Below, one piece after another: positions 53,501 through 62,700 of a stretch of DNA of 64,000 bases (position 1 is its first letter; each line of letters starts with the position of its first letter). A program made the position numbers and the translations under genes. The notes under the pieces were generated by a model. That model had not been told where the DNA came from, ran no database searches, and saw only the letters and a program-made list of their open reading frames with translations. This DNA comes from Metaphire vulgaris (lineage: Eukaryota; Annelida; Clitellata; Crassiclitellata; Megascolecidae): NCBI GenBank assembly GCA_018105865.1, contig JACLAT010000131.1, positions 42,258-106,257 of the forward strand, in the 5' to 3' direction.

Positions 53501-56500
53501 CTCATTCATGATATGCGTCTACCTTCGTGGCGAGCAGAGAGTGACACGGGGACAACATTTTATTCCCATTCCCACCCCGCACCCAAACATTTCTCACCAC
53601 CCCACCCCGTCCCCGCAGAGCTTCTCCCGTTCCCGCCCCATTTCCGCCAGAGGCGTCATTTGGGGGCTGGAGGAGGCCGGCCTTTAAGGAAATGAAAATA
53701 TTAATTTATAATGTATTAATGTGCAACAAAAACAAAAACAGGGACGTCATTTGCGTTTTGGGGAGGGCAAAAAAAGGTCAGCAGCCCTAAAGCCCTAAAG
53801 GAGTGCTTGATGTCGAGAGTAACCTGAAGTAACTAACCGTAAAAAGGGCTGACAAGAAAAAAGGTCGTCAACTTTTTGGAAACTCGTCAAGTCGAAAAAT
53901 TTTAAATAAAATTTGTTTGTAAAAATTGAAAAGAAAAATTTTACAAAATTTCTCGCCCCCTCCCCAAGAAAAGTGTGAAATGACGCCACTGATTCCCGCA
54001 GCATTTGTCCCCCATCCCTCCCCATCCCCGCACCAGCATTTGTATCCCCACATTGTCCCCGCAGTAAGCCGTTAACATACGCGTTAACAAAGACACCTAT
54101 CGTTATATGCTATTACGTTTCTGGCTTTAAAATAATGACGTCATGTTTTCGACTGTTAAATAGTAATATAGTAATATAGTAACATAGTAATAGTAATTAA
54201 TGTTTAAACAAAGAAAGGGGGGTTTTCTCACTCCATCCTTAAATGTTAACCGCTTCAAGGGATATATACAGTATGCCTCAACTGACCGCAAAACAACAAA
54301 ACAACGCGAAAATATCGAGAACTTATTTAAATATATCTGTAAAATTGGAAAATGTTGTTCTAAATTGCTCTTTCATTATTTTTTTTTAAAATAAATTAGA
54401 AAGTTTATAAGGTTTGGGCCTACATACCGAGGTGATTAATTGTCGCGTGATTAACTGTCGCGTGATTAACTGTCGCGTGATTAACTGTCGCGTGATTAAT
54501 TGGTTCGTGATTAACTGTCGTGTGATTAACTGTCGCGTGATTAAGTGTCCATGTGATTAACTGTCGTGTGATTAAGTGTCGGTGATAAAGTGTCGCGTGA
54601 TAAAGTGTCGCGTGATTAAATGTCACCAAACCGCATATTCCCTATTCATTACTGACCAAATGGTGAATACTATAACTGAACAGGCCTATACAAATGCAGA
54701 GGCTAAACAAGTCACTTGAACAGTGAATCTGAACCTTGGGGAAAGTACTGATGCTACTGAAATTGGTGTTTGTTTTTTTTTCTTCTTACGGCTGGTCATC
54801 TGAAATCCAATCACCAGAGTTACGCTATGTTATGGGACAAAATGTATGGCCCATCGATCTTCCGTGCAACTATGGGACGCAACCGGTTAATGGCTCTTCT
54901 TAGATTCATCCGGTTTGATAAAGAAGTCCACAAAGGCACTCGCAGGCACAAGCAGGCACCAATACGTGAAATATGGGATCAACTAATTGTTGCCAGCTTA
55001 CGTAAGCATTAGTTACCTGGAACCGACAAACACTTCTGCAAGTTCTCCGTCAGCTGCTGCGACAGAATAAAAGTCGCTGTTAGATTTGCGTGAAGGATAG
55101 AAACAGCAACAAATGTTTTGACGAATGTCAAAAGCATACATGCAACGAACACATCATATCACGACGACTACAGTATGTGAAAATTCCAGAAACCGTCAAA
55201 AGTAATCTTGAGATACGCATAGAATATACAATAAGCATTACTGTAAATGGATGGTGAATTTTTCAGCCTATGTCTGATTCAGGTCTCTTTCAGCCAACAT
55301 TTTGAGAGCTAGAACTGGTTTAAACATGTATGATTTACATATAAATATTAATTTCAGAGTGTGGAGACGAAATTTTAGCAAATAGCTTGAACATATTGTG
55401 GCGAACCGGGCCTATCGAGGTTCTACCCCTTCTTAACTCCAGATGGCTCCGCCCGGTTGGCACACGGGGTTATGACTCAACTAAGGCACGTGGTCGTTCG
55501 TCTTAGCTTTTGCCAAGATCTCAGGCTCTCTTACTACCTGTGTCACTCTGCGCACTACTCTGTACTTTCTTCCGACGTTCTACGCTTAATCCCTCTCCTA
55601 AAGTGTCCTTTCACCTCTATCTATCTGGCTCCGTGCCCCTCACTTTTCTACCTGCGCACCTTACCTCTCTCCACACCTATCGCTCCTCCCCTGCGCTCAG
55701 TGCCTCTACCGCACCGCCTTACTCTCAATGCCTTGCACCGCACCTCTCGCAATGCACCTTCGCACTGCACCTCTCTCAATGCACCTCTCCTGCACTCTCA
55801 CAATGCACCTCTCAATGCACCTCTCTCTCACCTTCGCAATGCACCTCGCAATGCACCTCTCAATGCACCTCTCACGCACCTTCGCAGTGGCACCTCTCGG
55901 CCGCACTCTCGCAATGCACTCTCGCAATGCACCTCTTTGCAATGCACTCGCAATGCACCTCGCAATGCACCTCTCGCAATGCACCTCTCTCTCATGCACC
56001 TTTCAACGCACTTCTTCTAAAGGGTGCACTTAACCTCAAGGATTGCTTCCTCAACTCAGGTGCACTTTCCTCTGGGCATAGGGGCATAAGTAGCAGCAGG
56101 GTGCACTATCCTTACATGCACTTTCTTACATGGACCTTCTACCATCACACGCCGCCTCGGCCATCGGTCCTGATCTGGCGGGCAGAACCGGCTATTTATA
56201 CGATTTCCGCCGGCAAAGGAGAAGGGTTACTACTCACTTACTTGCATGCGCCGCTTTCTAATGGTCGCCGCATGCATCTCATGCTTTCTCTCACTACATG
56301 TAGTCATTTCTATTATTTATTATTGAGCCCTATCGGGCCTCAGCTCATTATTATTAATTGCCTGCTAAATCTTTTACCTATTGGCTATTTATAAATTTGT
56401 TACAATATTAATTATAGAATTTTTAATGCTTTGTCATCTGGGTCCGACGGATCCAGCATGGCTGATTATGTCGGAAAAAATACTTGTCCGGATAAAGGTA

Positions 56501-57184
56501 AAAATCAGGTTTTAACGTTGAATCGTTGATAGCGTATCAAAACCTGAGTCTGTCGACAATTGATAATTAACTTTTAATCGCCACTTGGCTGTCGCAACAC
56601 AGGCCCGACTATTGCAGAAACCAATGTTTAAGACAGGGCCACCGAGAGAATTTCCCGGCCCTGGTGCAAGAAATAGTCATGGGCCCTGACCTGACAAGTG
56701 TGAAAAAGTTGATGACCTTTGTCCGGGTCCTCGTCTAAAAAAGTGTTGATGACCTGTTTTGCTTGTTTGTCTTTTTATGGTATTAATTACGTAAACATTA
56801 TCAGCCCGCTGTCACAGACTTTTAGGGTTTAGACTATTGTTATTACATCATCATCACTGACCGGCCCCTTGAGCTCCATGGGCCATGGAACAATGTACCG
56901 GCTGCATCCCTCTCCTCAAGTCTGATTTAAGAGACGTTCTATCTGGATTAAAAATACTATTTCAATTAATTTATTTAAAGCATTCAAACGTAGGCAATCC
57001 GGTAAATCAATTTTCTATTTAAAAAGTCCTTTTGCAGCGTTTACATTTTGACGTTTCATTATTAAGACCTAAGAAATTTCTCAACTTAGTCCGAAGAATT
57101 GTTGTAAGCCTTTCATTCTAGCGATTAGTTCACACAGGCTTACTTTAGCCTCCTAAAACCACTTAGGCCTAACCACTTAAATCA

Positions 57185-57228
<44 letters not shown>

Positions 57229-57653
57229 GTTATTATTATTATTATTATTATTATAAGAGCTCTTGGAAGGCTAGCCGTTAATAACGTAACTGAAATCGGA
57301 CGGAGCATTTTAAATCACTAACCGGATTTATCCAAATAGTCGACTGCAAATAGCTAGGCCTAATCATATTCGAAAAGCTTCGCGAAATTAAGTCGAAGCT
57401 TTAATTCTCGTTTTATGCTTTCTGACTGCAAACCTAATCAAAGCACTTGAAATGGTTGCCGTTTCACTGAATGCATTTCTATTAGACGCAATCGCAATTT
57501 CCTTCTTCCTAATCGATTATCTAATTGCGACTGTGCAGTCTGTCCCTGTTGGTCTCTGCTGGTCTCTGTCTGTCTGTCTGCCTGTCTCTACTCTCTTTCT
57601 CTCTTTCTTTTCTCTCTTATATATATATATATATACAGCTGTATATATATATA

Positions 57654-57693
<40 letters not shown>

Positions 57694-59394
57694 CACATAT
57701 ATATATATAACTTTCTCTCTCTCTCTTTCTCTCTTGGATGCATGAGAATTTTCAGCAGGCAAATTTACTGTTCACATAGACCAAAGAATAGCCAGAATCC
57801 TCCTCGAAATGCAAATAAGAGCAACGAACAGAAGGCGGAAGGAGGAGGGAGGAAACGGGAAAAGAACAACATTTGGGACAAATATGATTTCGAGTTGGGG
57901 CATAAATTTATCCGCGCCTGGAGTCGTCGATTTTTATAGTTGATAAGTAACCTCGGCACGTTCTCGGTCTCTTCTGTTATCCGGAGTTCTCCTAGACCGA
58001 ATCCTGTGACCGGGCAAAGAAAGAAGAGATGGTCGGAAGGAAGTCGACGGTAGACACCTCGATAATAATAATTACGCTTCTAAGACGACGACGACGCCTT
58101 CGCCTTCGCCTTCCGCCGCCCCGTTAATCGCAGGATTCTCCATTCCATCGAAGGAAATGCGCGAGACAAACGCAAGGAAAAAATTTACGATCCAAACGCG
58201 AATGTATAGGCTTTTCAGGACAGCGTGTGCGCTGAATCTGTTGTGCTGTTTTCGTATAAGTTTACATAATGATCTCGACTTATACATAAAAGCAGTTTGC
58301 CTCTGCTTATTCTGTCCACTGCCTTCCTTTGTTCGGTCTGTCTTCATTTTAAAAATGGAAGTAGAATTTCAACTCAGACATGGGTCCATTTTAAAAACCA
58401 CCCAACTCATCATGATTAAAACCCAACCCATAAAAGCAATAGGTTACCCAACCCGACCCGACCCACTCAAATGCATTAAAATTTTCTAAGCCATGACTTT
58501 TACCCAACTCAATTAACCCAGCCCAACCTATAGTCGGACCCAACCCGTGTCCAAGTCTGCTTAAACTCGTTCAAAATCTTGAAAATGTGCTTATATAATC
58601 CCTACTGCAGTTGCTATAGGAGAGTTTAATGATAGGATCGTCCTGAATGATAGCTAATGGGCTTATATAAAATTTTGGTCATGTGACTAATTGGCGACAA
58701 GATTAAAATTTTTGTTTAAGACATTATTATATAGGCTAAGTTTATGTCTGATATATTGAATACCGTTCTAGTATGAATCCATTTTGACCAAATCAAAATA
58801 TTAAATGAATTCGAGAAGCCTATATACAGGGTGGCGCAAAGAAACCGGACTAGTCACATTTAGGTTTACATTTAATATAGTCCGGTTTTTTGTGTCACCA
58901 AGTACAGTATACAGTATAGGCCCAGTCAAGAGGACCTTATTGTCGTAGTTTAATATAGCAATCTTCTGATAGCTTACAGTTGACGGCCAGGTAGATGGAC
59001 GTTCCGTTGGAGATCCGTCTGTCGTGAGAGAGAACGGAGCAGTCGTACCATCCTTCGTCCGTCGTCCGTATGTCCTTCAGTTCGATCGCTCCGTAGGCCA
59101 TCATCCGAATGCGCTCCTGATATTGATCGTCGATATACTTCGGATGTCCATTCGACTGGATGAAGATCGGAACCTCTCGTCCTTTCCTTCGCCAGGCGAT
59201 GACCATGTCAGTCTGTCGATTTGATAACGACGACGATGACGACGACGACGACGACGAAAGAGAGGACAAAATGGAGGAAGAGATGGAAGCGGCTGGAAAG
59301 GAGGAGGGATTGACGTCACATTCCAGTACTTTCTTTCCACCGATGTTGACAGATTTTCGTATGAAATAGTTTTGGTCGATAGATTCGTTGTCAA
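41019..59394 (-). CDS. IGSF9: Turtle/IGSF9-like immunoglobulin receptor (gene span)
   Basis: Minus-strand gene whose exons encode, in order, five Ig domains, two fibronectin III domains and one membrane helix, exactly the turtle/IGSF9 layout. Signature sequences are PIFIQ with GWYDC in Ig1, NPEASLTWFKDG in Ig2, EDAGWYTCQPTNG in Ig3, CPVDANPP in Ig4, DPPYF and ASGDPHPIITWKK in Ig5, RVTWLPGYEAG in FN3-1, and SPPENFTGIRL in FN3-2. Known family role: neuronal surface adhesion, dendrite and axon patterning, synapse maturation. Splice phases are consistent at every junction examined except around the start of Ig3. The signal-peptide exon (phase-1 end, above 59394) was not found. Introns of 0.1-7.6 kb are filled with MITEs, LINE pieces and simple repeats. 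Confidence 0.9.
41667..41972 (-). CDS. IGSF9: IGSF9-like exon: fibronectin III domain 2
   Basis: 306 bp, acceptor CCTTGGCAG, donor GTATAC, phase 1 to 1. SPPENFTGIRL, the A/B-strand Trp in RLSWSHP, SYLIEYKTMGQW and YEFRIIG are the standard FN3 landmarks. Confidence 0.92.
42100..42248. mobile_element. hAT-type MITE, CAGTGTTTATTCTAG family, copy 3
   Basis: In the intron next to the FN3-2 exon. Ends CAGTGTTTATTCTAGACC and CGGCTAGAACAAACACTG; TSD GATATTTA / GATACTTA. Confidence 0.88.
43568..43841. mobile_element. hAT-type MITE, CAGTGGCGGTTCC family, copy 2
   Basis: Left end CAGTGGCGGTTCC, right end CCCGCCTCTG, TSD CGATTAGC / CGATTAGT at 43560-43567 and 43842-43849. Holds three modules (GTTGACAAGCAAAAAAGTCA and relatives). 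Confidence 0.85.
43850..44750. other. Intron of the IGSF9-like gene without recognised features
   Basis: Contains GGTGGGTGGGTG runs (44110-44200, 44470-44535) and AT-rich stretches; no exon seen. Confidence 0.4.
44757..45210. mobile_element. hAT-type MITE, CAGGGACGTCATTTC family, hit by a LINE tail
   Basis: Ends CAGGGACGTCATTTC and CAATGACGTCCCTG, TSD ATATACGC / ATATACAC at 44749-44756 and 45211-45218. A LINE 3' end at 44907-45078 is inside. Confidence 0.85.
44907..45078 (+). mobile_element. LINE 3'UTR fragment
   Basis: Matches 5415-5575 over its whole length (GCTGTTTTCCAAGGCGCTAT, (ACTT)n tail). A 5'-truncated insertion of the same LINE family. Confidence 0.9.
45321..45493 (-). CDS. IGSF9: IGSF9-like exon: FN3 domain 1, second half
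   Basis: 173 bp, donor GGTAAGT, phases 2 to 1. Starts YRPFLYDTWQTL and contains VRDLVPGTKYAFVVLARS, the strand E-F region of FN3. Joins in frame to 46218-46329. Confidence 0.9.
46218..46329 (-). CDS. IGSF9: IGSF9-like exon: FN3 domain 1, first half
   Basis: 112 bp, acceptor TTCTTTCAG, donor GTAATT, phases 1 to 2. Reads RTRHPPDIVNVD, then SSARVTWLPGYEAGNPQSYV. Phases agree with both neighbours. Short and easily missed. Confidence 0.9.
46440..46488. repeat. (AAT)n microsatellite
   Basis: About 16 AAT units in the IGSF9-like intron. Confidence 0.97.
46723..46881. mobile_element. Foldback element, GGACAAAATGTCA units with TTAGGG core
   Basis: The left arm has three tandem units of GGACAAAATGTCAnn (15-16 bp) and the right arm the complement. 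The core is GGGTTAGGGTTAGAGTTAGG. TSD GAGTCCAG at 46715-46722 and 46882-46889. Sits in the intron between Ig5 and FN3-1. Confidence 0.85.
46997..47153 (-). CDS. IGSF9: IGSF9-like exon: Ig domain 5, second half
   Basis: 157 bp, acceptor GATGCGACAG, donor TGTAAGTG, phases 0 to 1. Encodes VNGSFPQSTTKIRF and HLDDSDHGHYECSATSVVAS, with the second Ig cysteine in the DxGxYxC motif. Confidence 0.92.
47990..48122. repeat. 33-bp minisatellite, four units
   Basis: Units of TCAAGGCCAGGACCAGGACC plus 13 bp, almost identical. Begins about 40 bp inside the intron after the Ig5a donor. Confidence 0.93.
48163..48278 (-). CDS. IGSF9: IGSF9-like exon: Ig domain 5, first half
   Basis: 116 bp, acceptor GGCTTTAG, donor GTTCGA, phases 1 to 0. 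Contains DPPYFLTRPRPL, GQSVTMPCVASGDPHPIITW, with the first Ig Cys and the core Trp. Confidence 0.9.
48572..48856 (-). CDS. IGSF9: IGSF9-like exon: Ig domain 4
   Basis: 285 bp, acceptor TGTACTTAG, phases 1 to 1 using donor GTCGAG. A GTAAGA seven bases earlier looks stronger but would break the frame with Ig5. Encodes GRVECPVDANPPAMRVTW, and then DEARYSCTAYSSIGSG. Confidence 0.9.
49006..49790. mobile_element. Possible hAT element, CAGGGCCGGTCCTAGG end
   Basis: The left end CAGGGCCGGTCCTAGGCGTG then GGCGGCTGCCTA is typical of a hAT family. The right end is uncertain (GACCTGGGCCTGG near 49780) and no TSD was recognised. It fills much of the intron between Ig3 and Ig4. Confidence 0.4.
49944..50256 (-). 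CDS. IGSF9: IGSF9-like exon: Ig domain 3 (with indels)
   Basis: Contains VKLDCQAKAI, RSRINPTDGSLVIRD and EDAGWYTCQPTNG, and ends at a GTGTAAGA donor in phase 1. The core Trp segment (YRWFRR) is in another frame for about 25 nt, and the last strand (PEAKLFLNVT) is in another frame again. The exon therefore has about three one-base indels against the expected protein. The 5' boundary given (after CATGCAG) is provisional, because its phase does not match the Ig2 exon as read. Confidence 0.75.
50388..50463. repeat. Perfect 76-bp palindrome around (AT)n
   Basis: AGTGCCTCAGTGAATCTACC followed by AATGAATATAT is mirrored exactly by its complement after the AT run. It lies about 130 bp upstream of the Ig3 exon, in the intron. 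Confidence 0.95.
50524..50575. repeat. (CT)n microsatellite
   Basis: Uninterrupted CT dinucleotides. Confidence 0.97.
51055..51124. repeat. (CAG)n-rich repeat
   Basis: CAGCAGCAG interspersed with ATG, in the intron between Ig2 and Ig3. Confidence 0.9.
51428..51666 (-). CDS. IGSF9: IGSF9-like exon: Ig domain 2
   Basis: Acceptor TCATTTCAG, phase 1 in (joins Ig1 to give VNS). Encodes GPVLGDVSPNFL, DLFCDATANPEASLTWFKDG and DDGGVYTCNFKNVVGQ. The donor used here (GTCTCC, phase 0) is weak and the boundary could be a few codons off. Confidence 0.88.
51729..51850. mobile_element. Degenerate MITE, CAGTGGCGGCTCC family
   Basis: GGGGCCCGTGCCCCTATTGT then GACCCTCAG and AATTGGACCCCATACTGTAC follow the order of the 592-779 family (CCCGTGCCCCCTATTGAG, GGGACCCTATACTTAA). 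Ends lost. Confidence 0.5.
52295..52590 (+). mobile_element. tRNA-derived SINE
   Basis: A box GGTAGAGCAGTGGCTAGCGC, B box GGTTCAAGTTCC, and a body with GTGAATGAGCACGTCTGGTT and CGGCTCTCTCACGGGCGCTG. In the intron between Ig1 and Ig2. Confidence 0.75.
52745..53500 (+). mobile_element. LINE ORF2 C-terminus split by a MITE
   Basis: Upstream of the MITE the frame gives a GGFETWTLKK motif; downstream it gives a histidine- and arginine-rich stretch, then MQGTIDGRRKQGRPKSRYHA, the usual GxRxxGRP end. The insertion at 52897-53269 lies between them. Confidence 0.7.
52897..53269. mobile_element. hAT-type MITE, CAGTGGCGGTTCC family, copy 3
   Basis: Left end CAGGAGCGGTTCC, right end GAACCGCCACTT, TSD CTGGAGAA / CTTGAGAA at 52889-52896 and 53270-53277. 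Related to 40388-40747 along its length. Confidence 0.85.
53648..53991. mobile_element. hAT-type MITE, CAGAGGCGTCATTT family
   Basis: Ends CAGAGGCGTCATTTGGG and GTGAAATGACGCCACTG, TSD ATTTCCGC / ATTCCCGC at 53640-53647 and 53992-53999. A second left end CAGGGACGTCATTTGCG at 53739 suggests nesting. Two modules at 53770-53880. It sits in a C-rich satellite-like stretch (CCCATTCCCACCCCGC). Confidence 0.8.
54431..54627. repeat. Tandem array of 13 units of GTGATTAACTGTCGC
   Basis: Thirteen 14-16 bp units, starting GGTGATTAATTGTCGC and ending TTAAATGTCACC, so the array ends are themselves inverted (GGTGA / TCACC). The unit length and GGTG end match the arms of the foldback elements at 6163 and 46723. 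No opposite array was found nearby. Confidence 0.9.
54775..55090 (+). pseudogene. piggyBac transposase fragment
   Basis: Reads HQSYAMLWDKMYGPSIFRAT, MGRNRLMALLRFIRFDKE, APIREIWDQLI and then a frame with LPGTDKHF. This is the start of the DDE_Tnp_1_7 (piggyBac) domain up to the first catalytic region. It stops after about 100 codons, in the intron between Ig1 and Ig2. Confidence 0.85.
55100..55720. other. Intron, unassigned
   Basis: No exon recognised. 55395-55480 (GCGAACCGGGCC ... CCCGGTTGGCAC) contains an imperfect inverted repeat and may be an element end. Confidence 0.35.
55722..56010. repeat. Degenerate tandem array of CGCAATGCACCTCT units
   Basis: About 20 units of 12-16 bp sharing AATGCACCT, plus isolated GTGCACTT/ATGCACTTTC units at 56025-56130. 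The long open frames over it are artefacts of the repeat. Confidence 0.9.
56634..56924. mobile_element. hAT-type MITE, CAGGGCCGCCGAGAG family
   Basis: Starts CAGGGCCACCGAGAGAATTT, ends CCTCTCCTCAAGTCTG; TSD GTTTAAGA / ATTTAAGA at 56626-56633 and 56925-56932. Two modules inside (GATGACCTTTGTCC, GATGACCTGTTTTGCTTG). Confidence 0.82.
57187..57255. repeat. (ATT)n microsatellite
   Basis: Two runs of ATT separated by AGTT. Confidence 0.97.
57618..57711. repeat. (TA)n with flanking CT-rich runs
   Basis: TA tract containing a short AGCTGTATATA palindrome, between CTCTCTTTCT runs. Confidence 0.93.
57720..58800. other. Intron, unassigned
   Basis: Contains CCCAACCC repeats at 58385-58560 (ACCCAACCCGACCCGACCC), possibly repeat-derived. 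No exon recognised. Confidence 0.4.
58826..58905. mobile_element. Possible mariner-type MITE
   Basis: TACAGGGTGGCGCAAAGAAA then CCGGACTA is mirrored imperfectly by TAGTCCGGTTTTTTGTGTCA. A related start ACAGGGTGCGCCAATAAAAC is at 47452. The TA-flanked CAGGGTG(G/C) ends are typical of mariner-like elements. Confidence 0.5.
58978..59394 (-). CDS. IGSF9: IGSF9-like exon: Ig domain 1 (V-like)
   Basis: 417 bp, acceptor TGACTTCTTGCAG, donor TGTAAGC, phases 1 to 1. Contains VNIGGKKVLECDVNPSSF, MVIAWRRKGREVPIFIQSNG, AIELKDIRTTDEGWYDCSVL and NGTSIYLAVN, the diagnostic first domain of turtle/IGSF9. A run of ten serines encoded by GTC repeats sits between strands B and C; most relatives have a short loop there. 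Confidence 0.92.
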
Positions 59395-59399
59395 CTGCA

Positions 59400-60590
59400 A
59401 GAAGTCAACAGCATGAAAGGTGTACTGTTGCGGATTAGCAATGTGCACAGAATGCAGAAATGCATCTAAGCAGAGTCTTGAAGACATTGTGCAATTCCTT
59501 TTCACTTTCGTACGGAACAACGGCGTATTGGATTAACGCCCAGGGCTTTCTCACGCTCAGGAAATTCAGTCTTCTGTTTAGTCTTATAATAGCAACAACC
59601 CCGTTCATTTTCAGAAACTCTCTGCCTTTAAAGCTGGTCGCCATAATCCCCAGCTGAGTTCGCCTGAGCTGCTGCACTCTTAAAACGAGTTTTCAACTTA
59701 GGCCTAATCCGCTTCTATTCTATCAACGTTGTTTGATTCTTCCGCAAGACGTCATTTCGCACTAAGTGAATTTGGAGTAGCATCAGTTGATACATTCAGA
59801 GTATTAGAACTGGTGCTATAAAAGTGCACATTATTATTATTATTATAAGAATTTTGTTTCTTCATAAATGAGTTTCCTAGTAGGGTTTATGCAAAAGAAC
59901 ACAGTTTCACTGGCCACCATTTGATGTGCAGAAAAAAACAGCATCGCTACAGATGTAAATAAAATGCGCACACCATCGTCGACTTTCCAGACTTACTTCG
60001 ATTCAATGGAAACGCAAATAAAACGCGCTATTTAGAAGTTACCCTTTTTTCAACATTGGCTTAGACAGAAGTCCAGACAAGACTTTGCTTATGCAAATGA
60101 TTATAGATTTATAGACTCATTCTCCTCTAAGGCGTCTGTCTCAAACGGCCAGTTTTGATCATTCAAGTCCCGTTAATGATAAGCTATTTGCGCTTTTGTT
60201 CAAAGTCAAATAAGAATATATTGATCTAGGAAAATTCCCAGCTTTTTTGATTTAATATTTTCATACACATCTCAGAAACTGAATTGATGGATTTAAGACT
60301 CAGCTCCTAACGTCCTCAGTTCATGAAGAAGCTGATTGATAAGCAAATGGTCAAACGAAGGTCTAGATTCTAAGAGAATAGGATTCGTCAATATTCAAAA
60401 TGAAGTCTAAATTGAAAATCAACTGCTGTCAGACTTGAGAGTGTCATGCGTTTGACGATGGTGGAAGGGAATGACGCGGGTGATTGGCAGCACGAAACTA
60501 CCTGATGACAAAACAGCGAAGCATCAATGCGATTGCACGAAGACCTAGTGATCTAGGAAACTCATTTGTTCGTCTTCTTCTCCCTCTCCT
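59400..60590. other. Upstream region of the IGSF9-like Ig1 exon
   Basis: Should contain intron and possibly the signal-peptide exon (which must end in phase 1). I saw no convincing one. (ATT)n at 59830-59845. Confidence 0.4.
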
Positions 60591-60601
60591 ATCTGTCTCT
60601 T

Positions 60602-60620
60602 TCCTCTCTCTCTCTCTCTC

Positions 60621-60687
<67 letters not shown>

Positions 60688-60716
60688 ACGCACACACTCC
60701 TCTCTCTCTCTCTCGT
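60602..60716. repeat. (CT)n microsatellite, interrupted
   Basis: CT runs with CCTTTCT and CACGCACACACTC interruptions. Long frames over it are artefacts. Confidence 0.95.
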
Positions 60717-61806
60717 ATTCTGCCACTGTGGTTCACAGTCTTACGCGTTATCATTTTATGATCTTTCCAACAAGAGCGTCGTTCACTTTCACAAAGACAT
60801 CATTTCACCCAAACAAAGAGTTTTTGATCGATTGGTACAGCATGTCTATAAGTTTTATGCAGAATTGCTTTTTAACCACAGATTCACCTGTTTCATTTGC
60901 ACTAGAACTTAAAATTAAAGAGGCTCACGAACCCAGGACAACACTAGGGAGATTCTTGCAGAAATATTAAGAAATTTTTATCCAATGAAGCGTAGGTAAT
61001 TTCCCTTCGAATAACTGTCATATACTGTATGCTTTTAATTTGCTCAAAGTTTCAACTACTATTGTCCTAAATTGGGGGTGGTTGGGTTTCTGCCTCAGAC
61101 TCCCTAGGGAGAACTAATGACCTTTGAAGATACTTTTTACAGTTGGGCCCAATATACTGTTAAATAAATAATATCTCAAAATGAAAAATATTGTAATAAA
61201 TTATCCAAAATTTGAATCTAATATTACCTTAAATTTTTCTGCTGGATTAGGGTTCCGTTCAGGGAGCTCATGCGTTCTCAGCGCCCTATCCTGGCCTTGA
61301 AATGTCAGTCTGTAAAAGCCTTTAGCGCCCCTCATGTGGAAACCCAGCTACGCTTACTGTTTCATTATCTCTGATCCATAATCTAATAGCGATGGTTGAT
61401 TAGATACAGGCAATACGTATCATGTTTGTCGTTCTTTGTTTTGCCGCCTGTGATAATCGTTACTCGTGACAAGTGGTTGAAATTGTTTCAGCACCGCCGC
61501 CGTCGACAATCGCGATTCATCGAACAGCATGCAACTGAATGCAACTTGGTGCACGTGGCGCAAAATGTCGACGAGACAATGATCTGGACGCTCATTACTG
61601 TCCTAATGCTTTCTTTCAAATCATCTCTATTTCATCCTATGATCGTTATTGTTTGTAGGTGGCGACTCCTCCACAGAGTATCGATCTTCGAGAGGCAAGA
61701 AAATTCTCTTCGGTCTGTTTCTCTGAAAAATAATCGCAGCTCGTGCTTGTTGACTTTATTGCTATTGCTTCTGCATGTCGGAATTACCTGTCCTGCAGAG
61801 AGGGAA

Positions 61807-61810
<4 letters not shown>

Positions 61811-61874
<64 letters not shown>

Positions 61875-61935
61875 GGAGAGAGACAGAGAGAGGGGGAGAG
61901 AGACAGAGAGAGAGGGAGAGAGACAGAGGGGGGAG
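61811..61935. repeat. (GA)n / GAGACA microsatellite
   Basis: GA run merging into GAGACAGAGA units. Confidence 0.95.
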
Positions 61936-62413
61936 AGACTGTGCGGTCGACGAACGCTGTAACGTGACGCTGTTGTAGAAAATGCCTATGCCATCCAGTC
62001 CTACGGTGTGTGGAAGCCACAAAGTGTTTAAATGGGGGGGGCTAGCACAACTGTATTGTACGAAAAGGTACATGAAAATTGATATTGTCAATATCATCAT
62101 CTTCTCTTCTTCCTTCCACGAACTGAAGTTCAGGTGACAAATACGAATTTGTTTTCTGATCTTTCTTCGAACAATGTGTTTATCCGGTGTTTTCCCGGAC
62201 TTCTCCGCTGACAATTGCAGTCCTGTTCTTCCTTCACATCACCCGCCCACCTTCTTTTTGGTCGCCCCTTTGTCTTGTTTCGGGCATCATTCCCTTATTG
62301 TTATTGATTGTTCCTTTCCAGTGTACGTCGTTCCTCTGTACGTGGCCTGAAATATCAATATCCTTCTTTTATTGAATCGTCCCGTGCTTACTCACCATTA
62401 GTTGCAACATGCG

Positions 62414-62605
62414 CAGGGCTGCCGAGAGGGGGAGGTCTGGGGTAATTAACAGAGGTTTGAGGCCTCCGCAGAGAGGACCTCAAGCCTGGTGATGATGATG
62501 TATTCCACACAAGAGCCAGAACCTGAAAAAGACTGACAAGGCAAAAAGGTCATCTTCTCACTGCTGAGTACAGGGGGCCTGGGAATGTCAGGAGGCCCTG
62601 GACCG
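62414..62605. mobile_element. Degenerate MITE, CAGGGCCGCCGAGAG family
   Basis: Starts CAGGGCTGCCGAGAGGGGG, ends near GGAGGCCCTG; one module (CTGACAAGGCAAAAAGGTCA) at 62530-62555. TSD not matched. Confidence 0.6.
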
Positions 62606-62614
62606 ATCATGCTA

Positions 62615-62700
62615 TAGTAAATACAGCTACTGTTATGCTGCTTTCCATGCGCTTACAGAAATCCACGAGATTTTACTTTTATTTTACTATACTTACTTTA
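62615..62700 (+). mobile_element. LINE 3'UTR fragment
   Basis: CAGCTACTGTTATGCTGCTTT and AAATCCACGAGATTTTACTT match the tails at 5500-5575 and 44990-45078. Confidence 0.85.

Noticed and set aside
54431..54627. Possible CRISPR array
   Set aside because: The units are contiguous, without spacers, and the genome is eukaryotic.
55457..56394. Two long plus-strand frames (187 and 294 codons)
   Set aside because: Both overlap the same AATGCACC array in different frames; a repeat with no stops, not a gene.
60484..60970. Ser/Leu-rich long frames
   Set aside because: They are translations of the (CT)n tract.
62006..62100. Minus-strand MMILTISIFMYLFVQYSCA as the signal-peptide exon of the IGSF9-like gene
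   Set aside because: It looks like a signal peptide, but the only nearby donor (GTAGGA) is phase 0 while the Ig1 exon needs phase 1.
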